Source: CAYLHF01 sp964383365 (GTDB lineage: Bacteria > Bacteroidota > Rhodothermia > Rhodothermales > UBA10348). Taken from it: a DNA stretch of 64,000 nt. Below, piece by piece: positions 52,973 to 61,550 of the stretch (position 1 is its first letter; every line of letters begins with the position of its first letter). The stretch is taken from positions 25,239-89,238 of the forward strand of contig CAYLHF010000012.1 in assembly GCA_964383365.1 (NCBI GenBank), given 5' to 3'. The notes below the pieces were generated by a model, which was given only the letters and a program-made list of their open reading frames with translations, had not been told where the DNA came from and did not search any database. The position numbers and the translations under genes were made by a program.

Positions 52973-54418
52973 ATGCCACCTCCCAGCGGCCGCGACTCCT
53001 CACCTTCTGTTCTGGCATCTCCGGAAGCCGTCCTGAGTACGTTGACGCGCGACGGTACGCGTCGGTGGATGTACCCTGTACCCAGTCCGGGAAAATTCCT
53101 TGATCGAAGAAAACTCGTTGCCTGGGTGCTGATTCTCCTTTACCTGCTCCTTCCGGTTCTCCGTATTGGAGGCCGACCTGCCGTCCTTCTGGATTTCATT
53201 CATCGGCAGTTCGCGCTTTTCGGAATCGTATTCTATCCCACGGATACCATTTTGCTGATGCTTTTTCTCATCGGCATCCTACTGACGGTCGTGATAGGAA
53301 CCGCGCTTCTGGGGCGCGTATGGTGCGGTTGGGCGTGTCCACAGACCGTTTATCTCGAGTTTCTGTTCCGTCCGGTCGAGCGTTTGATCGAAGGCCCTGA
53401 ACATGTGCGAAAGAGAAGAAACTCGGGGCCGTTGACGTTTGACAAGGTCTGGCGAAAGGTGACCAAGATATGCATATTCCTGGTCTTTTCGTTGGTTCTC
53501 GCTCATACGTTCGTCGCCTATTTTGTCGGATGGACGGTGTTGCTTCAATGGATTCAGGGCGCTCCTGTCGGGCATATCGGTTTTTTTGTGATGATGGCGC
53601 TGACCACCGGACTCATCCTGTTCAACTTTGGCTTTTTCCGCGAGCAGATGTGTACAATTACGTGCCCCTACGCGCGCATGCAATCGGTCCTTCTCGACGT
53701 CGATTCCCTGATTGTCTCCTACGACACAACTCGTGGAGAGCCTCGATCGAAGAGATCGAAAAAGAAACTCGGTGAAGAAGCTGCCGGCATTATTCCGGCC
53801 CAGGGCGACTGTATCGACTGCGGTGCCTGCGTTCGAACCTGTCCGACCGGTATCGACATCCGTGACGGATTGCAGATGGAATGCATCACATGTACGCAGT
53901 GCATCGATGCGTGCGATTCAATCATGGATCGTATTGGTAAACCCAGAGGCCTGGTGCGTTACACATCGGAAAACGAGTTGGCCGGAAAAAGCACCCGGAT
54001 ATTGCGCCCCCGAACCCTCATTTATTCCGTGCTGCTTCTGGCCGTCTTTTCGGTATTTACGATAGCTCTTACTTCAAGGAGTAATTTTGACATCAATGTG
54101 GGACGCAGCGTTGGTGATCCGTTTACGGTTCTCCCGGACGGGCGCATAGCCAATCGCCTGCGCTTTCGCATTCGAAATCAGACTGCAGACGATGCCACAT
54201 TCTGGATAACTGCGTTGGAACCTTCCGATGCAGAGATCCGAATGGTTGGTGTGAATGACGTGCCTCTGGCACCCGGTGAAATGAAACACGTCGAGTCCTG
54301 GGTCATCATTCCTCCTGAGGCATTCACCTCAGATTCCGTGGAGGGTCGTTTCCGGATTGATTTCTCGAACACTGAAAACACGGAGTTGACGTTTGTCCTG
54401 CTCGGACCTTCACAGTGA
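52973..54418 (+). CDS. ccoG: cbb3 oxidase accessory protein CcoG (FixG), Fe-S membrane protein
   Basis: 481 residues. Five membrane helices, the VWCGWACPQTVYLEFLFRPVE block, and a dicluster ferredoxin segment (CIDCGACVRTCPTGIDIRDG ... CITCTQCIDACDSIM). A C-terminal periplasmic Ig-like domain (~residues 370-480) closes the protein. CcoG reduces copper(II) to copper(I) for insertion into the oxidase in studied species. It lies 68 bp after ccoP in the same run. Confidence 0.95.
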   Translation: MPPPSGRDSSPSVLASPEAVLSTLTRDGTRRWMYPVPSPGKFLDRRKLVAWVLILLYLLLPVLRIGGRPAVLLDFIHRQFALFGIVFYPTDTILLMLFLIGILLTVVIGTALLGRVWCGWACPQTVYLEFLFRPVERLIEGPEHVRKRRNSGPLTFDKVWRKVTKICIFLVFSLVLAHTFVAYFVGWTVLLQWIQGAPVGHIGFFVMMALTTGLILFNFGFFREQMCTITCPYARMQSVLLDVDSLIVSYDTTRGEPRSKRSKKKLGEEAAGIIPAQGDCIDCGACVRTCPTGIDIRDGLQMECITCTQCIDACDSIMDRIGKPRGLVRYTSENELAGKSTRILRPRTLIYSVLLLAVFSVFTIALTSRSNFDINVGRSVGDPFTVLPDGRIANRLRFRIRNQTADDATFWITALEPSDAEIRMVGVNDVPLAPGEMKHVESWVIIPPEAFTSDSVEGRFRIDFSNTENTELTFVLLGPSQ

Positions 54419-54508
54419 ATAGCGTTTTCCCTCGATCTTCGCGGACTCACGAGAACCATTTTCCCTGTGTCAGATAGATAGTGCACAAATCATTGTGCCC
54501 CGGCTACC

Positions 54509-54991
54509 ATGTCTGAAAACACTCCACGGCCGTATCTCTGGCCAGCGATCATCGTTCTGCTCCTCCTTTCGAGCGTCACCGCATCTTTTGGTGCCCTTTG
54601 GATGGCACATTCTGATGGCGGCGTAGACGTCATTCCGGATTATTACCAGAAGGCAGTAGACTGGGATTCGCTGTCGGCGATACAACGAAAAAGCGATACG
54701 CTCGCGTGGTCCAGTCGCATCGAAATCGGAGTTCAGGATGGTCTGCTGGAGGTTTATGACCGTCTTGGAAATCCGGTCAGCGGACTTTCAGGAACCCTGT
54801 CAATCAAGAAACCCGGTGTAAAGGAGCCGGCCAGAATCCTTCCGCTGCATTCTATTCCTGATTCTGCCGGAAGCTATCGATTCCCTGTCCCCGATCTCGG
54901 TGACGGCATGTGGGTGGTCTCCATTTCGGCGAACCTCGATACACTGCACTTCGTCCAGACGATTCGCCAGGAAATATCTGTCGGTCATTGA
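54509..54991 (+). CDS. ccoH: FixH/CcoH family protein
   Basis: 160 residues. One N-terminal membrane helix (PAIIVLLLLSSVTASFGALWMA) is followed by VIPDYYQKAVDWD, the conserved FixH segment, and a periplasmic Ig-like domain. It helps assemble or stabilise the cbb3 oxidase. It sits between ccoG and ccoI, the standard place, with 12 bp to ccoI. Confidence 0.9.
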   Translation: MSENTPRPYLWPAIIVLLLLSSVTASFGALWMAHSDGGVDVIPDYYQKAVDWDSLSAIQRKSDTLAWSSRIEIGVQDGLLEVYDRLGNPVSGLSGTLSIKKPGVKEPARILPLHSIPDSAGSYRFPVPDLGDGMWVVSISANLDTLHFVQTIRQEISVGH

Positions 54992-55003
54992 CCGGGCTTC
55001 GCC

Positions 55004-57478
55004 ATGTCCGCCCCACCCGCACCTTCCACTCCTTGCGCGCATTGCGGACTTCCTATTGGAAAAACGCCGGTGGGCACGGACCCGTATTACTGTTGCAGGG
55101 GATGCGAGACCGTGTATCGGGTTCTGGTTGCCGGTGGTTTGGCTGATACCTATTACCGGTTGAACGAGATCTCTCCGAACGTTGTCGAGGCTTGCCCGGC
55201 ACCAGAAAAACCCGATGCCCTGTTGTTGGCGGAATTGGATACTGCCGAGTTTGTCGACGGCTACACGAAACTTCAAGCCGGTGGAACACGCAGCACACAA
55301 CTGTACCTGGGAGGTGTACATTGTGCGGCCTGTGTCTGGTTGGTCGAAAGACTGCCTTCGCAACTTCCGGGGGTGACGCTAGCCCGACTCGATTTACCGA
55401 GGGCGTTGCTGTACGTCGAATGGGATCCCGATCGAACATCCCTCTCCGTGATTGGGCGATGGCTGGCGGGAACAGGATATCCTGTTCAACCGCGTGTACG
55501 CGCCCGTTCAGACGCAGCAATACAGGACGAAAAGCGCATGTTGGTTCGGGTTGGGGTATGCTGGGCGCTTGCAGGAAACGTCATGCTCATTGCGTTTGCC
55601 CTCTATTCCGGATTGGCTGCCGAACAGAACAGCAGCTTGCGGACTGCGGCGGTCTGGCTCAGTATGCTTCTGACAATTCCGGCGATCCTGTATGGAGGAA
55701 GCATCTTCTTCAGACGCGCCTGGGCGTCGATACGAATCGCATGGAAACAGCGATCAATACGGCATCTCCATATGGATACCCCGATCAGTATCGGGATCAT
55801 CGCGGGATTCATGGACAGCGCCTGGTCCACGGTGACGGGCCGCGGCGAAATCTGGTTTGATTCCATTACCGTACTCATTGCAGCACTGTTGACAGCCCGG
55901 TGGATTCAGCTTCGCAGCAGGCGTATAGCCGGTGATGCAGCAGATCAGTTACTGGCACTACTGCCCACCATGGCACGCGGCATCTTTCCGGATGGCGAGC
56001 GCAGGATAGTCCGCTCCAACGAAATCGATCCTGGCGTACCGGTCGAAGTAGAATCCGGAGAAATCATCCCGGTTGACGGCGTTCTCGCCAGGGGCTCCAC
56101 GTACGTCAACAACGCCGTCCTGACGGGCGAAAGCAATCCCGTATTCGTGGCAGAAGGAGATTCCGTGTGGGCCGGAACAACGAACATCTCTGAAAAGATC
56201 GAACTCTCTACACGTGCCCGGGGAAACGAGACACGGATCGGTCGCCTGCTGTCGTGGATCTCCGAGCAACATTCCACCACAGCGCCTGTGTCCAGACTGA
56301 CCATGCAACTGAGCGGATATTTCGTGATCACTGTTCTTGGCCTGGCAGCAGTGACTTTCGCGATCTGGGCCGGTGCGGGCTGGGATCTTGCGCTGCGACA
56401 TACCGTCGCCCTGCTCGTCATCACGTGCCCATGTGCGCTCGGTATGGCCACGCCGTTAGCGCTGGCGATCGGTTCAGGGCGTGCCGCACGTCGCGGAATT
56501 TTTATCAAGAACCAGGCCGCGATCGAACTGCTGACCCGGGTTGATACGATTGTTCTGGACAAAACGGGTACTCTGACCGAAGGAAATTCCAGTATTGTCG
56601 ATCGCTGGGGTTCAGAAGAGGCCATTCCTCTGGCAGCCGTTCTGGAGCACGAGAGCCATCATCCGGTAGCACGGGCGATTCGCAGGGAAATCTCTCCCTC
56701 GTCAGCAGTCTTTGAGCAACGCCCCGACGATGTTGAAGAACATGCAGGAGAAGGGATTGAAGGGACGGTCGATGGGCACTTGATTCTGGTTGGAAAGATG
56801 TCCTGGATTCGAAGGAGAGGTGTTGATATTACCGCTGAGGCCGAGGCCAGGGAACACGAGTTTGCATCCCGAGGCGCGACTCCGGTCGTCATTGTCCGTG
56901 ACGCCCGGCTGATCGGCATACTGGCCGTTTCGGATCGTATTCAACAGGATGCCGCCCATGTCGTGGACGTATTCCGTCGCAGCGGCCGCGCTGTGTTCCT
57001 CTGTACCGGTGACCATGAAGAGGTGGCCGTCCACGTGGCTACGCGTACGGGAATAGGCCAGGACAGCATCCTGAGTCGCGCTTCGCCGGACGACAAACTG
57101 GAAATGGTCCGGAATCTGCAACAAGACGGTCACTGGGTCGCGATGATCGGCGACGGTATAAACGACACCTCCGCGCTGCAACAGGCCGATGTAGGCATTG
57201 CCGTCGAGGGCAGTGCAACGGCGGGACAGGTTGCGGCCGATATCTATATCACAGCACGCGGAATTGGATCCGTCCTTCGATTGTTCGACGGGACATTGCG
57301 CATCATGACAGTGATCCGAAGAAACCTTGGTCTCTCCCTTGTTTACAACACAGCCGGAGCAGCTGTCGCCATGGCCGGATGGATCACACCGTTGGTTGCC
57401 GCCGTAGCCATGCCGCTGAGCTCCTTGACGGTTGTTGTGCTGTCGATTGTTCAAAAATCGTTTCAATCGCGAACGTGA
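55004..57478 (+). CDS. ccoI: Copper-translocating P-type ATPase of cbb3 assembly (FixI/CcoI)
   Basis: 824 residues. A Cys-rich N-terminal module (CAHCGLPIG ... YCCRGCETVY), then an HMA-type metal domain with GGVHCAACVW, and eight membrane helices. Catalytic motifs: LTGESNP (actuator), TCPCALG (metal site), DKTGTLTEG (phosphorylated Asp), ESHHPVARA (nucleotide domain) and GDGINDTSAL. It exports copper to the periplasm for the oxidase Cu(B) centre. Part of the ccoGHIS set. Confidence 0.96.
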   Translation: MSAPPAPSTPCAHCGLPIGKTPVGTDPYYCCRGCETVYRVLVAGGLADTYYRLNEISPNVVEACPAPEKPDALLLAELDTAEFVDGYTKLQAGGTRSTQLYLGGVHCAACVWLVERLPSQLPGVTLARLDLPRALLYVEWDPDRTSLSVIGRWLAGTGYPVQPRVRARSDAAIQDEKRMLVRVGVCWALAGNVMLIAFALYSGLAAEQNSSLRTAAVWLSMLLTIPAILYGGSIFFRRAWASIRIAWKQRSIRHLHMDTPISIGIIAGFMDSAWSTVTGRGEIWFDSITVLIAALLTARWIQLRSRRIAGDAADQLLALLPTMARGIFPDGERRIVRSNEIDPGVPVEVESGEIIPVDGVLARGSTYVNNAVLTGESNPVFVAEGDSVWAGTTNISEKIELSTRARGNETRIGRLLSWISEQHSTTAPVSRLTMQLSGYFVITVLGLAAVTFAIWAGAGWDLALRHTVALLVITCPCALGMATPLALAIGSGRAARRGIFIKNQAAIELLTRVDTIVLDKTGTLTEGNSSIVDRWGSEEAIPLAAVLEHESHHPVARAIRREISPSSAVFEQRPDDVEEHAGEGIEGTVDGHLILVGKMSWIRRRGVDITAEAEAREHEFASRGATPVVIVRDARLIGILAVSDRIQQDAAHVVDVFRRSGRAVFLCTGDHEEVAVHVATRTGIGQDSILSRASPDDKLEMVRNLQQDGHWVAMIGDGINDTSALQQADVGIAVEGSATAGQVAADIYITARGIGSVLRLFDGTLRIMTVIRRNLGLSLVYNTAGAAVAMAGWITPLVAAVAMPLSSLTVVVLSIVQKSFQSRT

Positions 57479-57527
57479 TGCGCGACATCGGTCACAGGGT
57501 GCAACCGACTGCAGAATCCCTACTGCC

Positions 57528-57752
57528 ATGAACATCCTTTACCTTCTGGTACCGATAGCCCTTACGCTGGCAGGCGCTGGTGTCTATGGGTTCATCTGGG
57601 CCGTCAAGCACGGGCAGTTCGACGATGTGCACACGCCGGCCGTCCGGATCATTCTGGAGGATGAGGAAGAATCCAGCGAAACCGCAAGCGGCGCTCCGGA
57701 ACAACAAGGCACCGGCCGAACGTCTACATCCCACCCATCACCAGCGCCTTGA
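57528..57752 (+). CDS. ccoS: cbb3 oxidase maturation protein CcoS
   Basis: 74 residues from ATG 57528. A single membrane helix (ILYLLVPIALTLAGAGVYGFIWAV) is followed by KHGQFDDVHTPAVRIILEDE, the family signature. Needed in studied species for cofactor insertion into the oxidase. The 3' end overlaps the convergent SafE-like gene by 29 bp. Confidence 0.93.
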   Translation: MNILYLLVPIALTLAGAGVYGFIWAVKHGQFDDVHTPAVRIILEDEEESSETASGAPEQQGTGRTSTSHPSPAP

Positions 57753-58392
57753 GGGGCGAAACGCGAAACAGGGTATACAGACCCAGAATGATCACGACCC
57801 AGCCCATGAACCGAACAATCTGCTCCCGACTCGTTCGGCCGAAAAGAGCCGTGCCCACGCCCATGACGGCGAGCGCAGGTATCGTCCCAACGCCAAAAGC
57901 CGTCATGAAAAGTGCCCCTGAAACTGCATTGTTCAAGAGAAAACTGCTGGCCAGGGCCGCATATACAAGACCACAGGGGAGAAGGCCATTGAGCAGACCG
58001 AGCAGGAACCGCCCCCAGGCCGAAGATTGATTGACCTGGGCTCCCATTCTTGCAACGAACGCTGATGCGGGCCGCGGCGCCACGAGTGCCCAGGATGGAC
58101 CATGACCCGTCATATGCCAGCCAATCAGAGTCAAAAATATGCCGGTCAGCGCAGCAATAATCACCTGCACCCCCTCGAGGGAACCGGGGACCGAGTGACC
58201 GATCACCCCGAGAACAGCTCCCAGAGTGGCATACGTAATTGTTTTTCCAAGAAAATATGCCGCAAGTCGTCCGGCTCTCGTGCGGGGATCCGTGGAACCA
58301 GAACCGGCCAGCAGTGCAAACACGCCGCACATTCCAATACAATGGGCACCGCCCAGAAAACCCATCAAAAAGCCGGTACCCATCGCTTCCAT
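57724..58392 (-). CDS. SafE-like (sulfite exporter TauE/SafE family) permease linked to cbb3 genes
   Basis: 222 residues, six to seven membrane helices. The N-terminal GGAHCIGMCG (with two Cys and a His) and LLPCGLVYAAL are the hallmark of the DsbD/SafE subgroup found beside ccoS in many bacteria. There it is thought to take part in copper handling or oxidase maturation rather than sulfite export. Here it is convergent with ccoS and overlaps it by 29 bp, so it is not in the same operon. Confidence 0.9.
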   Translation of the reverse strand: MEAMGTGFLMGFLGGAHCIGMCGVFALLAGSGSTDPRTRAGRLAAYFLGKTITYATLGAVLGVIGHSVPGSLEGVQVIIAALTGIFLTLIGWHMTGHGPSWALVAPRPASAFVARMGAQVNQSSAWGRFLLGLLNGLLPCGLVYAALASSFLLNNAVSGALFMTAFGVGTIPALAVMGVGTALFGRTSREQIVRFMGWVVIILGLYTLFRVSPLKALVMGGM

Positions 58393-58544
58393 GTTATGTG
58401 GTTCTTGAATCGTTCAATGCCGAAAACTTCATCTACAGCAAGTCTCAAGCTATAACCAACATGCCAATCACAATGCACATAAATACTCCTATCCTCCGCC
58501 AGCAAGTCCCGCATCAACACCAGCCGCTCGTAGCAGTACCTTAT

Positions 58545-58583
58545 AAAACAAAACCCCCTGCAAGACAACGTCATACAAGGGGT
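58545..58583 (-). terminator. Terminator downstream of tRNA-Leu
   Basis: Reading leftwards, CCCCT pairs with AGGGG around an inner GAC/GTC stem (with internal bulges), followed by TTTTGTTTT. It lies just past the 3' end of the tRNA-Leu gene and would end that transcript. Confidence 0.65.
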
Positions 58584-58588
58584 CTGTG

Positions 58589-58673
58589 TGCCCTGGAGAG
58601 GACTCGAACCTCCACGTCCTAAATGGACACTAGGTCCTGAACCTAGCGCGTCTACCAATTCCGCCACCAGGGC
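58589..58673 (-). tRNA. tRNA-Leu (anticodon CAG)
   Basis: 85 nt with a full cloverleaf including a long variable arm, as expected for Leu. The acceptor stem GCCCTGG pairs with CCAGGGC. The anticodon stem CTAGG/CCTAG encloses loop TTCAGGA, giving anticodon CAG for CUG codons. The T-arm contains GGTTCGAGTCC. The 3' CCA is not encoded. Confidence 0.97.
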
Positions 58674-58732
58674 ATTTGACAGCGGCACAAATGGTACGAA
58701 ATCGACGCGCCTCAAACAAGCAGCTCACGGAG

Positions 58733-58756
58733 GGAGACGACGGATTCATCGTCTCC
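58733..58756. terminator. 8-bp stem-loop after the coiled-coil T9SS gene
   Basis: GGAGACGA and TCGTCTCC are perfectly complementary across an 8-nt loop, 44 bp past the stop of the leftward gene and before tRNA-Leu. There is no T-run, so a factor-dependent terminator or stabilising hairpin is as likely as an intrinsic one. Confidence 0.4.
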
Positions 58757-58799
58757 TCAACTGAATCGGAATCCAGTCTGTGGCGCTCTAGCGTCCTCC

Positions 58800-60707
58800 C
58801 TATTTGTTGAGAACCATCTGCCGATCAAATGTTTTTCCATCGGCCCACAACCGATATATGTAGGTACCGCTTGCCAATCTCGACGCGTCCCACTGAATCG
58901 TATGATATCCGGCGTCAAGCGGTTGATCGACCAGCGTTGCGACTTGCCTGCCGAGCATATCGTAGATCTTCAGCATCACATCACTGGTTGTAGGAAGGGC
59001 AAACTGTATGTTGGTCGTCGGATTGAACGGATTAGGATAGTTCACATCCAGTCCGAAGGAATCGGGGATCTGTTTCGAACCGGCATCATCGCTGAGATTG
59101 AATAACGCGTCTTCAGACAGCGGGTTGGATCCGCTCACTTTAAACGGTGACCCTCCTCCCCCGCCGCCGGTTGGTGGAGAAGTCAAATCGTCGATCCGAT
59201 CATTCAGATGGTCGATTTCGCTGTGTAGAGAATTAATCTCTGAGTGAAGTGACGAGATTGTTCCGTTCAGGCCCGTAATCGTCCCATTCAAATTCGTGAC
59301 CTTCGCGCCAACACGACCGGCGATATTCTCGATCTTGTTCGAGAGATTGGTTTCTACGGAGCCGACCTGTGTCCCGAGACTGGTCTGGACCCCATTGACT
59401 TGCGTTCCAAGATTGTCTTCTACGGTTGACAATCCGTTCTGAACGATGCCCACACCGGCCGTTATGTGGCCAGGAATGGCATCAACGAGCCCCTTTAGAG
59501 CCAGGATGTCATCGAGCGTACTCTCCACCTGGGCGAAGGGATATTTGCCGCATAAACGCTGTACTTCATTTCGCACCGGACCGGCCGGGAATGACCCAAC
59601 GGTACCACATATATCTGGAGTATCGGTGATGGCTGCCAGCGGATCCGATATAAGGTCCTTCAAACCCTGATCGATTGGTAAAACAGTCGCCAGACTCGTG
59701 CCCATGACGCTGGCCGATGAGAATACTTCCTGAGGTGATGTCGGGACGCTCAGGGTGTTTACGATCGCGATCCCGGCATTGGATACCGCTCCGAGGTCAC
59801 CGAGTTTGGTCGACAGCCCACCGGCCCCATTCTGCAACCCTTGCCTCATACTACTCAGATTGTCTATAACCGGTTGTATGGAGGCCGGTACCGGACCTGA
59901 ACTCGAACTTTTGATGGACAGGCCCATCTGGCCCAGTCTCCCCGCAATCCCGTCTGAGAATGCCGGACTTCCTGGAAGTGGACCATCGTATTCGATCGGA
60001 ATTAGTTCTACACAGGCTTCACCCGTGGCAGAGACGCTTGCGCCGAGCGGCACTGACACGTCAAGTCCGACTCGTTGATCCAATACTGTTTTTGCACCCG
60101 ACCCGTACACGTCTGCCCCGGCCGTACCTTCGGCGGCTACACCAACGGCTGTCCAACCGAGACCCGCATCCACGCCAAGGTGGCCTTCAACATCGAAACA
60201 AAGACTGGCAGTTACCAGATGACGAGACGTCGTATTGTCGATGATGGTCGCCAGATCAGCATCAATGGCATCAAGCCTGGCATTGAGCGCCGTATTCATA
60301 GCCAGTAACTGTGCCGATAGTTGCGAAACACCTTCATCGAGTTGTTGAGAGGCTGCCGCAGCGGTTGCAGCCGCCCGTGCAGTCGTAGAATCGAACTGCG
60401 TGTTCTCACTGGTCTGAAACTGGTCCAACAGGGCATTCAGATCTGCTTTGTCTGTGGCCGCCTGGGCCTCCATCTTCAGGAGTTGACAGAGTACTTTCTG
60501 GCTTTTTTTCTTACACGGATCCTTCTTGGAATTCTTCTTTCCGACCTGACCTAGTGCCGACGTTGAAAGGAATAAACCAATAAAAAGACCAATGGCAACG
60601 ATCGAAAGAATTCTTCCGACCAAATGATAAAGTGATCTGGATTTGAGTGACGGGAATACATCCCGCGCTCCGATCTCTTTCGAGACCGAAAAAAGTGTGG
60701 CTGACAT
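58800..60707 (-). CDS. Coiled-coil surface protein with T9SS sorting domain
   Basis: 635 residues. A long signal segment (ILSIVAIGLFIGLFLSTSALGQ) is followed by a Lys/Cys-rich stretch (KKDPCKKKSQKVLC) and an Ala/Gln/Asp-rich coiled coil (~80-160). A middle domain with paired cysteines comes next. A second, longer coiled coil (~410-520) has degenerate GTQV..V.T.L and LNGTI..L / LHSEI..L heptads. A Gly-rich linker and a T9SS type A sorting domain (NYPNPFNPTTNIQF ... SGTYIYRLWADG) end the protein. No enzymatic motif seen. It looks like an extended stalk or fibre exposed at the cell surface. A monocistronic gene downstream of a lipoprotein gene. Confidence 0.83.
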   Translation of the reverse strand: MSATLFSVSKEIGARDVFPSLKSRSLYHLVGRILSIVAIGLFIGLFLSTSALGQVGKKNSKKDPCKKKSQKVLCQLLKMEAQAATDKADLNALLDQFQTSENTQFDSTTARAAATAAAASQQLDEGVSQLSAQLLAMNTALNARLDAIDADLATIIDNTTSRHLVTASLCFDVEGHLGVDAGLGWTAVGVAAEGTAGADVYGSGAKTVLDQRVGLDVSVPLGASVSATGEACVELIPIEYDGPLPGSPAFSDGIAGRLGQMGLSIKSSSSGPVPASIQPVIDNLSSMRQGLQNGAGGLSTKLGDLGAVSNAGIAIVNTLSVPTSPQEVFSSASVMGTSLATVLPIDQGLKDLISDPLAAITDTPDICGTVGSFPAGPVRNEVQRLCGKYPFAQVESTLDDILALKGLVDAIPGHITAGVGIVQNGLSTVEDNLGTQVNGVQTSLGTQVGSVETNLSNKIENIAGRVGAKVTNLNGTITGLNGTISSLHSEINSLHSEIDHLNDRIDDLTSPPTGGGGGGSPFKVSGSNPLSEDALFNLSDDAGSKQIPDSFGLDVNYPNPFNPTTNIQFALPTTSDVMLKIYDMLGRQVATLVDQPLDAGYHTIQWDASRLASGTYIYRLWADGKTFDRQMVLNK

Positions 60708-60886
60708 AGGATCTTACCGATGATTGGTGAGTGGTTCGACGCCGGTGGCCTGGATCAGCAGTCACCTGGGTATGGCGTCTCCATACTATAACGATAAAAT
60801 CGGATATTTTTACACGTTAATTTCACATTTCGCTTTCCAGCTCAATTACGCCACCGAACCGGAGGTATCCCCCGGCGAAAAAACGT

Positions 60887-61399
60887 TCACCCGTCCTGAC
60901 TGAATACCATCACTTCATCGTCAAAAAAGGTGGCCTCTTCCAGATTCCGTTTAACGTAGGCGCGTAGAGCGTCGGATCGCTCAAAACGATTTAGAACGGT
61001 ACCGTACAGATTCTCATTCAGGCCCTGAATGCGCAACGTACCGTTGACCGATCGCTCGTACTTGAAAAAGAAATACTCGTCTTCTTCATCACACCCGATA
61101 CAGCGAACACTTGCGAACAGAACGCCATCGACAGGAGTCGTAAATGCCCGCAGGTTGATTTTGTCCTGTTTGTCGTCTTCCTCCCATATTTCGATGAAGT
61201 ACTCATGTTCGTCAAGTCTATCGACAACGAGCCATGTTTTCCCCTCTCCTGCTGAGGTACCCGCCGATGTCCATTTTCCTAACAGATTCTGATTCACGTG
61301 GGAATCACTCGCGACACCGAGCGGAACCTTGGCCCCCTGGCATCCGACCAGGATGACCGCTGAAGCTAGAAATGCAATAATAGGTACAGATTTACGCAT
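60887..61399 (-). CDS. Hypothetical lipoprotein
   Basis: 170 residues. Lipoprotein signal with lipobox LVGC (Cys20). The mature part is beta-rich with an internal pair of cysteines (VRCIGCDEED). The opening GKWTSAGTSAGEGKTWLVVDRLDEHEYFIEI suggests a lipocalin-like or similar small beta-barrel, but I do not recognise the family. It is 179 bp upstream of the coiled-coil protein gene on the same strand and divergent from the M1 peptidase. Confidence 0.75.
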   Translation of the reverse strand: MRKSVPIIAFLASAVILVGCQGAKVPLGVASDSHVNQNLLGKWTSAGTSAGEGKTWLVVDRLDEHEYFIEIWEEDDKQDKINLRAFTTPVDGVLFASVRCIGCDEEDEYFFFKYERSVNGTLRIQGLNENLYGTVLNRFERSDALRAYVKRNLEEATFFDDEVMVFSQDG

Positions 61400-61550
61400 G
61401 TTGATTCCCCCTGACGTCTTGCGATCATTCTGTGTTATTCAACCCATACGGTAAGCCGAGCATCAAGGGAAAAAAGTATCAGTCACAACATTTAAAACTG
61501 GAGTACATTATCCTGTCAGCTAATTATTTTGAGATCACCGGTCTGTAATC

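Noticed and set aside
56702..57535. 277-codon reverse frame opposite ccoI
   Set aside because: It is a shadow of the well-conserved ATPase catalytic domain, with Cys/His-rich nonsense composition.
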